Shown: positions 1 through 8,345, counted from the first letter of the stretch. The stretch: DNA of 64,000 nucleotides from Thiobacillus denitrificans (GCA_002403375.1 DHHQ01000013.1:41161-105160), one strand, 5' to 3'. Numbers and translations are program-made. Notes: generated by a model from the sequence alone, not told the origin.

Positions 1-831
1 AGGAAGCTTGTGTGCGCTCGCGGCCAGGCCCAGCCGCTGGGCGAGCTCGGTCTGGTAGTCGAACGCGAGGCGGTCCTCGCGTCGCCGCGCCAGCAGGTGC
101 AGGTGGATGCGCAGTTCGGACAGGGTCCGTTCTTCGCGCGCGATGCGGCGCGCCTCGGCGCGGGTGAGCAGGCCGGCGCGGGCGATGCCGCTCCAGCCGC
201 CCAGGATGCCGCAGGCCTGCGCCAGCCAGTGGATGGTGTGGAGGTCGCGCAGACCGCCGGGGCTGTCCTTCAGGTTGGGTTCGAGCTTGTAGGCGCTGTC
301 GTCGAAGCGGGCATGGCGGGCCTGCTGCTCGGCGAGCTTGCCGTCGAAGAAGCGCTGGGCGTCGAAGCGCGCCTGGAAACGGCGGCCGAAATCGTCGAAC
401 AGACCGGGGCTTCCCCACACGTGGCGGGCTTCCAGGAGGTTGGTCTCGACCGTGATGTCGGCGGCCTCGGCGAGGCAGGCCTCGACGGTGCGCACGCTGT
501 GGCCGATCTCGAGTCCGACGTCCCAGCACGCCTGCACCCAGGTCTCGAGGATGGCCTGCTGGGGCGGGGCGGGGTCGTTCGGCAGCAGCAGCAGGACGTC
601 GACGTCCGAGCCGGGAAAGAGCTCGCCGCGGCCGTAGCCGCCGACCGCGGCGAGGCACACATCCGCGGGCAGCGCAGTCCGCCGGCACAGCTCCGCCAGC
701 ACATCGTCGACCAGCGCGGCGTGGCGCGCCAGGTAGTGGCTGGTGGCGGGTTTGTCGAGAAAGGCCGCCGCCAGTTCGGCGCGGCCGGATTTGAGCCGCT
801 CGCGGAGGTCGGCGAACGGCGCGACGCTCAC
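1..831 (-). CDS. glnD: GlnD, [protein-PII] uridylyltransferase/uridylyl-removing enzyme (partial, N-terminal 277 codons)
   Basis: GlnD attaches UMP to, and removes it from, the PII protein (here GlnB at 29.1 kb) in response to glutamine, and so controls glutamine synthetase and the Ntr response. The reading frame stays open from a GTG at 831 to the window edge. It shows the nucleotidyltransferase signature GGYGRGELFPGSDVD at residues 64-78, with Asp76 and Asp78 as expected metal ligands, followed by the helical region (LEPNLKDSPGGLRDLH near residue 205). The GTG start overlaps the map stop codon (GTGA), so the two are probably co-transcribed and translationally coupled. The HD and ACT domains lie outside the window. 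Confidence 0.93.
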   Translation of the reverse strand, partial: MSVAPFADLRERLKSGRAELAAAFLDKPATSHYLARHAALVDDVLAELCRRTALPADVCLAAVGGYGRGELFPGSDVDVLLLLPNDPAPPQQAILETWVQACWDVGLEIGHSVRTVEACLAEAADITVETNLLEARHVWGSPGLFDDFGRRFQARFDAQRFFDGKLAEQQARHARFDDSAYKLEPNLKDSPGGLRDLHTIHWLAQACGILGGWSGIARAGLLTRAEARRIAREERTLSELRIHLHLLARRREDRLAFDYQTELAQRLGLAASAHKLP

Positions 832-1637
832 GCGGCGTGGTGGATGCGTTCGGGGATGGCCGGACTGCTCGCCGACACGGTCAGCACTTCGTATCCGCTG
901 TCGGTGACCAGCACCGTGTGCTCCCATTGCGCCGACAGGCTGCGGTCCTTGGTGACGATGGTCCAGCCGTCGGGCATCTGGCGGATGTCGCGGCGGCCGG
1001 CGTTGATCATCGGTTCGATGGTGAAGGTCATCCCGGGCTCGAGCACCAGGCCGGTGCCGGGCTTGCCGTAGTGCAGCACCTGCGGCTCCTCGTGGAAGTT
1101 GAGGCCGATGCCGTGGCCGCAGAATTCGCGCACCACGCTGTAGCCGTGGTTCTCGGCGAAGCGCTGGATGGCGTGGCCGATGTCGCCGAGCCGCGCCCCG
1201 GGCCTGACGTGGGAAATGCCCACCCACATCGCCTCGTAGGTCACCTGGATCAGCCGCCTGGCCTGGATCGAGGGCTCGCCGACGGCGAACATGCGGCTGG
1301 TGTCGCCGTGCCAGCCGTCCTTGATGACCGTGATGTCGAGATTGACGATGTCGCCGTTCTTCAGCACCTTCTCGCCCGGCACGCCGTGGCAGACCTGGTT
1401 GTTGACCGAGGTGCAGATCGACTTCGGGTAGGGCGTGTGGCCGTTAGGAGCGTAGTTGAGCGGCGCCGGGATCGTGCCCTGCACGTTCACCATGTAGTCG
1501 TGGCACAGGCGGTCGAGTTCGCCGGTGGTGACGCCGGGCTTGACGAAGGGGGTGATGTAGTCGAGGACTTCCGAGGCGAGCCGGCCGGCGACGCGCATGC
1601 TGTCGATTTCGGCGCCGGTTTTGATGGTGACGGTCAT
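828..1637 (-). CDS. map: Methionine aminopeptidase, type I
   Basis: This cytosolic enzyme removes the initiator methionine from nascent proteins whose second residue is small. The 269 aa length is typical of type I enzymes. All expected residues are visible: His84 (HGVPG), metal ligands Asp101 and Asp112 (HGDTSRMF), His175 (GHGIGLNFHEEP), Glu208 (FTIEPM) and Glu239 (WEHTVLV). The ATG at 1637 gives the normal N-terminus. The stop overlaps the glnD start by 4 bp. In many betaproteobacteria map lies near rpsB on the opposite strand; here the two are separated by the OmpR/EnvZ pair. Confidence 0.98.
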   Translation of the reverse strand: MTVTIKTGAEIDSMRVAGRLASEVLDYITPFVKPGVTTGELDRLCHDYMVNVQGTIPAPLNYAPNGHTPYPKSICTSVNNQVCHGVPGEKVLKNGDIVNLDITVIKDGWHGDTSRMFAVGEPSIQARRLIQVTYEAMWVGISHVRPGARLGDIGHAIQRFAENHGYSVVREFCGHGIGLNFHEEPQVLHYGKPGTGLVLEPGMTFTIEPMINAGRRDIRQMPDGWTIVTKDRSLSAQWEHTVLVTDSGYEVLTVSASSPAIPERIHHAA

Positions 1638-1665
1638 GGGGCGGGTGGGACGTATTCAAAGTCGC

Positions 1666-1694
1666 ATTCTAGCGCGCCCGCCGCGCGCCCGAAA
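1666..1694 (-). promoter_or_regulatory. Candidate sigma70 promoter for map-glnD
   Basis: On the minus strand a TAGAAT -10 element lies at 1671-1666, about 29 bp before the map start. The -35 position at 17 bp spacing reads TTTCGG, a weak match to TTGACA. The -10 is convincing only because the same element recurs before other operons in the window. Confidence 0.35.
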
Positions 1695-1725
1695 AACCCT
1701 GCCGTGGCTGCGGGAATGTGCGCGC

Positions 1726-2064
1726 TCAGCGCCCCTGGCGTCCCGCGCCGCCGCCGGACGCCGGGCTCGGGCCGGAGCCCGCCCAGCCCCCGGGCTCGCT
1801 GCCTTCCGGGTGGCGGTGCTCGTAGCCGGCGCCGTAGGGCAGGGCGGCCGGGTGCGACGGCGCGTGCGCGCCGGGGGGCGGGGCCGGCGCCCGCAGGTTG
1901 CGCTCGACCGTTTCGTCGACCTGCGGGGCGCTGGGCGCGTGGACCATGTCGCGCGGTACCGAGAGGTTGAGCGGGCGGCCCGGCGACTTCGCGCCGCCGG
2001 CGCCCCATGACGGCAGCGCCAGGGCCAGCATGGACGGCAGGAGGATCAGGTTCAGGCGTGACAT
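1726..2064 (-). CDS. Small secreted proline/alanine/glycine-rich protein, unknown function
   Basis: A 112 aa reading frame starts at ATG 2064. The first ~20 residues (hydrophobic LNLILLPSMLALALPSWGAGG) look like a Sec signal peptide with cleavage after the WGA region. The mature part is rich in Pro, Ala, Gly and His and is probably disordered (PPPGAHAPSHPA; C-terminus Gly/Ser rich). No domain was recognised. It lies downstream of no clear Shine-Dalgarno sequence and upstream of map on the same strand. In such GC-rich DNA a spurious frame is possible, but the signal peptide argues for a real gene. Confidence 0.55.
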   Translation of the reverse strand: MSRLNLILLPSMLALALPSWGAGGAKSPGRPLNLSVPRDMVHAPSAPQVDETVERNLRAPAPPPGAHAPSHPAALPYGAGYEHRHPEGSEPGGWAGSGPSPASGGGAGRQGR

Positions 2065-2345
2065 GGTGTGGGGCGTCAGGGAAAGTTGCCGCTATTGTGC
2101 GGCGGCCGGGCGTCGCCGTCATGTCGGCGCGATCACGGCGCGTGACAGTGTGTGTCCGTTTGTGACCGGGCGTTCGGGGCGGCGGCGAACTGCGGTAGCA
2201 TAGCGCCGACCACGGGGAAAACCGCGTCCCGGGCTTGCCGGAGCGAGCCTGGCGGACGGTGGTCGCGCCCCGCGAACCGACCTGAATCCCGCACCATGAA
2301 GCAATCCTTCACATTCCGCATGCTCCGCAGCCCGGGAGTCGAGCC

Positions 2346-3062
2346 ATGACCGAGGCGGCGCTCGCGCGCATCCTGGTGGTGGACGACGATCCGGGGATGC
2401 GCTCCCTGCTCGAGGCGTATCTCGGCGAAAGCGGGTTTGCCGTCGAAACCGCGGTGGACGGCGCTGCGATGTGGCAGGTGCTCGCGCACGGCATGCCCGA
2501 CGCCATCGTGCTCGACCTGATGCTGCCCGGCGAGGACGGCCTGTCGCTGGCGCGCCGCCTGCGCGGCGAGTCGAACGTGCCGATCCTGATGCTGTCTGCG
2601 CGCGGCGAGGAGGTCGACCGCGTCGTCGGGCTGGAAATGGGGGCCGACGACTACCTCGCCAAGCCCTTCAGTCCGCGTGAACTGCTGGCCCGGCTGCGTG
2701 CGCTGCTGCGGCGCAGCCAGGGACAGGGCGAGGCACAGTCGGAGCAGGCGCTGCCCACCTTCGGGCCCTACGTGTTCGACGCCGCGAGCCACCGCCTGCT
2801 GCAGGACGGCGTCGAGGTGAAGCTGTCGACCGCCGAGTTCGCGCTGCTGCGCATCTTCGTCGAGCATCCGTTGCGGGTGCTGTCGCGCGACACCCTCATC
2901 GACATGCTCAAGGGCTACGAGCGCGACCCCTACGACCGCAGCGTCGACACCCGCGTGACCCGCCTGCGCCGCAAGATCGAACCCAACCCCGGCGAACCCG
3001 TCTACATCCGCACCGTGCGGGGCGAGGGCTATCTGTTCAATCCGCGCGGCAGCGAGGCGTGA
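2346..3062 (+). CDS. ompR: OmpR-family response regulator
   Basis: This 238 aa DNA-binding response regulator is phosphorylated by the partner kinase encoded next. The receiver domain (about 8-120) has the acidic pocket VVDDD (12-15), phosphoacceptor Asp57 (VLDLMLPGEDG), and Lys106 in AKPF. The C-terminal winged-helix domain (about 135-235) contains LSTAEFALL and the recognition region DRSVDTRVTRLRRKIE, close to E. coli OmpR. The start ATG has a good GGGAG Shine-Dalgarno at 2334-2338. The stop overlaps the kinase start (GTGA). I infer that it controls envelope genes such as porins; the exact regulon cannot be read from the sequence. Confidence 0.9.
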   Translation: MTEAALARILVVDDDPGMRSLLEAYLGESGFAVETAVDGAAMWQVLAHGMPDAIVLDLMLPGEDGLSLARRLRGESNVPILMLSARGEEVDRVVGLEMGADDYLAKPFSPRELLARLRALLRRSQGQGEAQSEQALPTFGPYVFDAASHRLLQDGVEVKLSTAEFALLRIFVEHPLRVLSRDTLIDMLKGYERDPYDRSVDTRVTRLRRKIEPNPGEPVYIRTVRGEGYLFNPRGSEA

Positions 3063-4390
3063 GGCTGTCGTCACGGCTGAGCCTCACCCAGCAGAACGCG
3101 CTGCTGCTGGTGGTGTTCTTCATCGCGTTCGAGCTGCTGGTGGCGTCGGCCATCAGCTATTTCCTGATGCTGCCGATGGCGCGCCGCTCGGCCGGCGACC
3201 TGGCCGGCTTGATGACGCTGTCGGCGCAGACCTGGAGCGAACTGCCGCCGCGCACCCGCTCGGCCTTCGAGATCGAACTCGCGCGTTCGCACGCCCTGGC
3301 GCTGCGGGACGAGCCGCCGCGGGATCCCGAAGCGCCGGGCTGGCGGGAGCCCTACCTGCAATTCCTGGTCGCCGCCCTGGGCGAGCGGACCGGGGAGCCG
3401 GTGGCCACGTCGCGTGAGTGGATCGAGGACAAGGAGTGGTTCTGGGCGTCGCTGCCGGCCGGCGGCGGGCGCCTCTCGGTGGGCTTCCCCCACAGCCGCA
3501 TCGGCCCGCGGCCGATCTACGCGCTTCTCGCCTCGCTCGCCGGCGGTGCGCTGCTGACCCTGTTCGCGGCCTGGTGGCTGGCGCGCCGTGCCGTCCTGCC
3601 GCTGCAGCGGCTGCAGCGGGCGGCGACGTCGCTCGGGCGCGGACAGACGCCGGAGCGCCTGCCGGAGACCGGTCCGCGCGAGATCGCCGCGCTGAGCCGG
3701 CGCTTCAACGAAATGGCGAAGCAGGTGGAGGACCTGCTCGCGGCCCGCACCGTGCTTCTGGCCGGCGTGTCGCACGACCTGCGCACCCCGCTGGCGCGGT
3801 TGCGTCTGGCGGTCGAGATGCTGGTGAAGAAGCCGAGTCCGGAGCTGGCCGATCAGGTCGAGGGCGACATCGAGGCGATGGACCGCCTGATCGCCGACGT
3901 GCTGACGCTGGCGCGCGGTTTCGGGCACGAGGCGAGCCAGCCGGTGGCGCTGCGCGACCTGCTGGTCGAGCTGGTGCGTGCCACGCCCGGCGCGGGCGAA
4001 CGGGTGCTGGTCGAGGCGGGCGAGTTCACGCTGGCGCTGCCCGTCGGCGCGCTGCGCCGCATTCTGGCCAACCTGCTCGAGAACGCCCTGCGCTACGCCG
4101 GTGACCTGCCGGTGACCCTGTGCGTCGAGACGACCGACAGGGTCTGCCGCATCGGGGTGCTCGACCGCGGGCCGGGCATTCCTCAGGCCGAGCGCGAGGC
4201 GGTATTCCGGCCGTTCTACCGGCTAGAGGCCTCGCGCAGCGTCACCACCGGGGGCTCCGGACTGGGGCTGGCGATCGTGCGCCAGCTCGCGGCGGCGCAC
4301 GGCTGGACGATCAGACTCGAGGACCGTGCCGGCGGCGGCCTCGCGGCCTGGCTGGAGATTCCGTTGCCCGCGGCGCAGCCGGCGGACTAG
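3059..4390 (+). CDS. envZ: EnvZ-like osmosensor histidine kinase
   Basis: An inner-membrane sensor kinase of 443 aa that phosphorylates the regulator encoded immediately upstream. There is one membrane segment at about 14-38, a periplasmic part at 40-150, a second membrane segment at about 153-175, then a HAMP domain. The H-box AGVSHDLRTPLARLRL carries the phosphoacceptor His239 and is nearly identical to the EnvZ H-box. The ATPase domain shows the N-box (NLLENALRYA), G1 (DRGPGIP) and G2 (GGSGLGLAI). The start is GTG, sharing 4 bp with ompR. No terminator is visible before the rpsB promoter. Confidence 0.9.
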   Translation: MRLSSRLSLTQQNALLLVVFFIAFELLVASAISYFLMLPMARRSAGDLAGLMTLSAQTWSELPPRTRSAFEIELARSHALALRDEPPRDPEAPGWREPYLQFLVAALGERTGEPVATSREWIEDKEWFWASLPAGGGRLSVGFPHSRIGPRPIYALLASLAGGALLTLFAAWWLARRAVLPLQRLQRAATSLGRGQTPERLPETGPREIAALSRRFNEMAKQVEDLLAARTVLLAGVSHDLRTPLARLRLAVEMLVKKPSPELADQVEGDIEAMDRLIADVLTLARGFGHEASQPVALRDLLVELVRATPGAGERVLVEAGEFTLALPVGALRRILANLLENALRYAGDLPVTLCVETTDRVCRIGVLDRGPGIPQAEREAVFRPFYRLEASRSVTTGGSGLGLAIVRQLAAAHGWTIRLEDRAGGGLAAWLEIPLPAAQPAD

Positions 4391-4398
4391 GGTTTCCC

Positions 4399-4427
4399 TT
4401 GAAATGGACGGCGGCTCGAATTAGAAT
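4399..4427 (+). promoter_or_regulatory. Sigma70 promoter of rpsB-tsf
   Basis: TTGAAA (4399-4404) and TAGAAT (4422-4427) are separated by exactly 17 bp. This is the best sigma70 match seen in the window. The predicted transcription start is near 4433-4435, which gives a leader of about 113 nt and puts the first leader hairpin at the very 5' end of the mRNA. Confidence 0.7.
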
Positions 4428-4433
4428 TGCGGG

Positions 4434-4547
4434 CTGTCCGAAATGGTTCGGACAAATACGCACACCTGTCATTAAAGGGTGGTCGCGCGGCAGGACAGGC
4501 CTGCGCGGCTGCTGACGGGTGGAGGCTCAACCCTTTAGGAGATTCAA
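4434..4547 (+). promoter_or_regulatory. rpsB 5' leader with hairpin and potential pseudoknot (candidate S2 autoregulatory element)
   Basis: The leader begins with a perfect hairpin, TGTCCGAA-ATGG-TTCGGACA (4435-4454). A second stem pairs CCTGTC (4465-4470) with GACAGG (4494-4499). Its loop holds TAAAGGGT (4473-4480), which is perfectly complementary to ACCCTTTA (4530-4537), directly next to the Shine-Dalgarno GGAG (4538-4541). Loop-to-downstream pairing of this kind is an H-type pseudoknot. Ribosomal protein S2 is known to repress its own rpsB-tsf mRNA in gammaproteobacteria. That this leader does the same is an inference. Confidence 0.55.
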
Positions 4548-5294
4548 ATGTCCGTCACCATGCGCCAAATGCTGGAAGCCGGTGTCCACTTCGGCCACCA
4601 GACCCGCTTCTGGAACCCCAAGATGGCTCCGTTCATTTTCGGCAGCCGCAACAAGATCCATATCGTCAACCTGGAAAAGTCGCTGCCGATGTTCCAGGAG
4701 GCGCAGAAATTCGTGCGCCAGCTCGCCGCCAACAAGGGCAACGTGCTGTTCGTCGGCACCAAGCGTGCCGCGCGTGACATCGTGCGCGAGGAGGCGCAGC
4801 GCGCCGGCATGCCCTACGTCGACAACCGCTGGCTGGGCGGCATGCTGACCAACTTCAAGACCGTCAAGCAGTCGATCAAGCGCCTGAACGACCTGGAGGC
4901 CCAGCTGGCCGAGCCGGGTCGCCTGTCGAAGAAGGAAATCCTCACCGTCCAGCGCGAAGTCGACAAGCTGAACCGCAGCCTCGGCGGCATCCGCGAAATG
5001 GGTGGCCTGCCCGACGCGCTGTTCATCATCGACGTCGGCTACCAGAAGGGCGCCGTGGTCGAGGCCAAGAAGCTGGGCATCCCGGTGATCGGCGTGGTCG
5101 ACACCAACAACAGCCCGGAAGGCGTGGACTACGTGGTTCCCGGCAACGACGACTCCGCCCGCGCGATCCGCCTGTACGCCCGCGGCATGGCCGACGCGGC
5201 GCTCGAAGGTCGCGCCCAGGTGATCAGCGAGATCGTCGGCGGCGAGGAATTCGTCGAGGTCGAAGAGGAAGAGGGCGGCGTCGCCGCCGAGTGA
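4548..5294 (+). CDS. rpsB: 30S ribosomal protein S2
   Basis: Ribosomal protein uS2 of the small subunit, 248 aa, needed to recruit S1. The N-terminus carries MRQMLEAGVHFGHQTRFWNP and the family motifs NRWLGGMLTNFKT and GIPVIGVVDTN are present. The C-terminus is acidic (EEFVEVEEEEGG), as in other proteobacterial S2. A strong GGAG ribosome site sits 6 nt before the ATG. It heads the translation/envelope gene cluster. Confidence 0.99.
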   Translation: MSVTMRQMLEAGVHFGHQTRFWNPKMAPFIFGSRNKIHIVNLEKSLPMFQEAQKFVRQLAANKGNVLFVGTKRAARDIVREEAQRAGMPYVDNRWLGGMLTNFKTVKQSIKRLNDLEAQLAEPGRLSKKEILTVQREVDKLNRSLGGIREMGGLPDALFIIDVGYQKGAVVEAKKLGIPVIGVVDTNNSPEGVDYVVPGNDDSARAIRLYARGMADAALEGRAQVISEIVGGEEFVEVEEEEGGVAAE

Positions 5295-5313
5295 ACGGCG
5301 ACACGCCGCGACA

Positions 5314-5370
5314 TCGCCGGAAGCGAATTCCGGCGAGCGTATTCGAGGAGGGGCGGCTGCCCCTCTTTCT
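5314..5370 (+). terminator. Two hairpins between rpsB and tsf; the second resembles an intrinsic terminator/attenuator
   Basis: The first hairpin is a 9-bp stem (TCGCCGGAA 5314-5322 with TTCCGGCGA 5328-5336) with loop GCGAA. The second pairs GAGGGGC (5348-5354) with GCCCCTC (5359-5365) around GGCT and is followed by TTTCT (5366-5370), a short, imperfect U-tract. It is probably a partial terminator that tunes the S2:EF-Ts ratio, since tsf has no obvious separate promoter. Confidence 0.5.
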
Positions 5371-5406
5371 GTATTGAATTGTTTGAAACTGGATCAGGAG
5401 TTGGAA

Positions 5407-6279
5407 ATGGCTGAAATCACTGCAAGCATGGTCAAGGATCTGCGCGAGAAGACCGACGCGCCGATGATGGACTGCAAGAAGGCGCTGACCGAGGCCGGCG
5501 GCGACATGCAGAAGGCGGAAGAGATCCTGCGCGTGCGCTTCGGCAACAAGGCTGCCAAGAGCGCCGGCCGCGTCGCCGCCGAAGGCGTGGTGACCGTCGC
5601 CATCAGCGCAGACGGCAAGTCGGCCGCCATGGTCGAAGTCAACTGCGAGACCGACTTCGTCGCGAAGAACGACGACTTCCTGGCGCTCTCCAACGCGCTC
5701 GCCGAGATGGTGCTGAACCAGAAGCCGGCCGACGTCGCCGCGCTGTCCGCGCTGCCGTACAAGGGCACCACGGTCGAGGCCTTCCGCACCGAGCTGGTCG
5801 GCAAGATCGGCGAGAACATGTCGGTGCGCCGCTTCACGCGCCTCGACGGCCAGGGCAAGTTCGCCAGCTACATCCACGGCGGCAAGATCGGCGTGCTGGT
5901 CGACGTGAGTGGCGACGAGGCGCTGGCGCGTGACATCGCCATGCACATCGCGGCGTCCAAGCCGAAGTCGCTCGACGCCTCGGGCGTGGCGCCGGAGCTG
6001 ATCGACACCGAGCGCCGCGTCGCGATCGAGAAGGCCAAGGAAGCCGGCAAGCCGGAAGCCATGCTGGAAAAGATCGCCGAAGGCACGGTGCAGAAGTTCC
6101 TCAAGGAGGTCACCCTGCTGTCGCAGCCCTTCGTCAAGGACGACAAGCAGACCGTCGAGCAGGTGCTGAAGGCGAAGAACTCGCAGTGCCACGGCTTCGT
6201 GATGTACGTCGTGGGCGAGGGCATCGAGAAGAAAGTCACCGACTTCGCCGCCGAAGTGGCGGCTGCCGCCAAGGTCTGA
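5407..6279 (+). CDS. tsf: Elongation factor Ts
   Basis: Nucleotide-exchange factor that regenerates EF-Tu-GTP during translation; 290 aa. The start MAEITASMVKDLREKT has GGAG at 5397-5400; an upstream in-frame codon near 5374 would add residues absent from the family. Family motifs DAPMMDCKKAL and CETDFVAKNDDF (about residues 80-91) are present, as is the HVAA-like core region (MHIAASKPK). It is co-transcribed with rpsB through the intervening hairpins and is followed 6 nt later by pyrH. Confidence 0.99.
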   Translation: MAEITASMVKDLREKTDAPMMDCKKALTEAGGDMQKAEEILRVRFGNKAAKSAGRVAAEGVVTVAISADGKSAAMVEVNCETDFVAKNDDFLALSNALAEMVLNQKPADVAALSALPYKGTTVEAFRTELVGKIGENMSVRRFTRLDGQGKFASYIHGGKIGVLVDVSGDEALARDIAMHIAASKPKSLDASGVAPELIDTERRVAIEKAKEAGKPEAMLEKIAEGTVQKFLKEVTLLSQPFVKDDKQTVEQVLKAKNSQCHGFVMYVVGEGIEKKVTDFAAEVAAAAKV

Positions 6280-6285
6280 CCCGAC

Positions 6286-6999
6286 ATGCCGCGTGTCCGT
6301 CGCATCCTGCTGAAGCTGTCGGGCGAGGCCCTGATGGGGCCCGACAGCTTCGGCTACCACGCCGACACCATGGCCGGCTTCGTCGGCCAGATCCGTGAGG
6401 TGGTGGCGGCCGGCGTGCAGGTCGGCATCGTGGTCGGCGGCGGCAACCTGTTCCGCGGCGCGACCGGTGCGCTGTCCGGAATGAACCGCGCCACCGCGGA
6501 CTCGATGGGCATGCTGGCGACGGTGATGAACGCGCTCGCGCTGAAGGATGCGCTGCAGCAGGCGGGCGTCGATGCGCGCGTGCAGACCGCGGTCCATATC
6601 GCGCACGTCGGCGACGATTTCGAGCGCGACGCCGCGGTGCGCGAACTCGAGGCCGGCAAGGTGGTCATTTTCGGCGGCGGCACCGGCAACCCGTTCTTCA
6701 CGACCGACACGGCGGCTGCGCTGCGCGCGGCCGAGATCGGCGCCGACCTGCTGCTGAAGGCGACCAAGGTCGACGGCGTCTACACTGCCGATCCGAAGAA
6801 GGACCCGGGCGCCAGGCGCTACGAGACGCTCTCGTTCGACGAGGCGATCGCCAATAACCTGGGGGTGCTCGACACCGCCGCCTTCGCCTTGTGCCGCGAA
6901 CAGCAACTGTCGCTCGTCGTGTTCAACGTCTTCAAGCCCGGCGCGCTCATGCGCGTGGTGATGGGCGAGGACGAGGGCACGCGGGTAAGCAACCATTGA
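6286..6999 (+). CDS. pyrH: Uridylate kinase (UMP kinase)
   Basis: Bacterial-type hexameric UMP kinase (amino-acid-kinase fold), 237 aa, making UDP from UMP in the cytosol. Recognisable elements are ILLKLSGEALMG near the N-terminus, VVGGGNLFRG, MGMLATVMNALAL, VFGGGTGNPFFTTDTAA-type nucleotide binding (IFGGGTGNPFFTTDT) and KATKVDGVY. It sits in the conserved rpsB-tsf-pyrH-frr order, 10 nt upstream of frr. Confidence 0.99.
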   Translation: MPRVRRILLKLSGEALMGPDSFGYHADTMAGFVGQIREVVAAGVQVGIVVGGGNLFRGATGALSGMNRATADSMGMLATVMNALALKDALQQAGVDARVQTAVHIAHVGDDFERDAAVRELEAGKVVIFGGGTGNPFFTTDTAAALRAAEIGADLLLKATKVDGVYTADPKKDPGARRYETLSFDEAIANNLGVLDTAAFALCREQQLSLVVFNVFKPGALMRVVMGEDEGTRVSNH

Positions 7000-7009
7000 G
7001 GAGTTGAGA

Positions 7010-7579
7010 ATGGCTGAAACCACCATCGCCGAAATCAAGCAGTCTGCCGAGCAGAAGATGGGCAAGACGCTGGAAGCGCTGAAGAACGACCTCGCCAAGG
7101 TGCGCACCGGGCGCGCCCATACCGGCATCCTCGATCACGTCACGGTCGACTACTACGGCAACCCGACGCCGGTGCCGCAGGTGGCCAACGTTTCGCTGGT
7201 CGACAGCCGCACCCTCGGCGTCCAGCCGTACGAGAAGAACATGGTAGGCAAGATCGAGAAAGCGATTCGCGATTCCGACCTCGGCCTCAACCCGGCGACG
7301 CACGGCGACATCATCCGGGTGCCGATGCCCTCGCTCACCGAAGAGCGCCGCCGCGACCTGATCAAGGTGGTGCGCAACGAGGCCGAAGGCGCGCGTGTCG
7401 CGGTGCGCAACATCCGTCGCGACGCCAACGGCACGCTCAAGGACATGGTCAAGGCCAAGACCGCGACCGAGGACGAGGAGCGCCGCACCCAGGACGAGGT
7501 GCAGAAGCTGACCGACAAGTACATCGGCGAGATCGACAAGATGCTCGCCGAAAAAGAGAAGGACCTGCTCGCCGTCTGA
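7010..7579 (+). CDS. frr: Ribosome recycling factor
   Basis: RRF splits post-termination ribosomes together with EF-G. The protein is 189 aa (family about 185). Typical blocks are RTGRAHTGILDHVTVDYYG, TPVPQVANVSLVD, and the C-terminal LTDKYIGEIDKML. The start ATG at 7010 follows a GAGGAG ribosome site that overlaps the pyrH stop; a TTG two codons upstream is less likely. Confidence 0.98.
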   Translation: MAETTIAEIKQSAEQKMGKTLEALKNDLAKVRTGRAHTGILDHVTVDYYGNPTPVPQVANVSLVDSRTLGVQPYEKNMVGKIEKAIRDSDLGLNPATHGDIIRVPMPSLTEERRRDLIKVVRNEAEGARVAVRNIRRDANGTLKDMVKAKTATEDEERRTQDEVQKLTDKYIGEIDKMLAEKEKDLLAV

Positions 7580-7601
7580 CGGGGCAGCGAGCATAGTCGG
7601 C

Positions 7602-8345
7602 GTGTCTACCCGCTCGAAGCCGGCGACCCCGGAGGACGCAGTCCCGGGGCACGTCGCCATCATCATGGACGGCAACGGCCGCTGGGCGAAGAACCGGCTG
7701 ATGCCGCGCGTCGCCGGCCATCGCAAGGGGGTCGAGGCGCTGCGCGGGGTGATCCGCGCCTGCGCCGAGCGCGGGGTGTCGCATTTGACGGTCTTCGCCT
7801 TCAGCTCGGAGAACTGGCGCCGCCCGCAGGAGGAGGTCAGCCTGCTGATGGAGCTGTTCATGCGCGCGCTGGAAAACGAGGTCGCGCGGCTCCACGAGAA
7901 CAACATCCGCTTCCGCGTCATCGGCGACCTGTCGGGATTTTCCGAGCGCATCCAGGTGTTGATCCGGGACGCCGAGGCGCTGACGCGCGACAACACCCGC
8001 CTTACCTTCACCGTCGCGGCCAATTACGGCGGCCGCTGGGACATCGTCCAGGCGGTGAAGAAGCTGATGCTGTCGGGCGTGCCCGCCGGCGCGGTGAACG
8101 AGACCGTGCTGGCCGAGCAGCTCAGCATCGCCGACATGCCCGAGCCCGACCTCTTCATCCGCACTGGTGGCGAGCAGCGCATCAGCAACTTTCTGCTGTG
8201 GCAGCTCGCCTACACCGAGCTGTACTTTACCGACACCCTGTGGCCGGAGTTCGACGCGGCGGCGCTGGACGCGGCGATCGCCTCCTACCGCACCCGCGAA
8301 CGCCGCTTCGGCCGCACCAGCGAACAGGTGCAATCCGCATCGTGA
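7602..8345 (+). CDS. uppS: Undecaprenyl diphosphate synthase (di-trans,poly-cis-)
   Basis: Cis-prenyltransferase that elongates farnesyl diphosphate to C55 undecaprenyl diphosphate, the lipid carrier for peptidoglycan and O-antigen; 247 aa. The catalytic Asp23 lies in HVAIIMDGNGRWAK. Other family motifs are GHRKGVEALR, FAFSSENWRRP and the C-terminal PDLFIRTGGEQRISNFLLWQ. The start is GTG. It is followed by cdsA after 22 nt. Confidence 0.98.
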   Translation: MSTRSKPATPEDAVPGHVAIIMDGNGRWAKNRLMPRVAGHRKGVEALRGVIRACAERGVSHLTVFAFSSENWRRPQEEVSLLMELFMRALENEVARLHENNIRFRVIGDLSGFSERIQVLIRDAEALTRDNTRLTFTVAANYGGRWDIVQAVKKLMLSGVPAGAVNETVLAEQLSIADMPEPDLFIRTGGEQRISNFLLWQLAYTELYFTDTLWPEFDAAALDAAIASYRTRERRFGRTSEQVQSAS

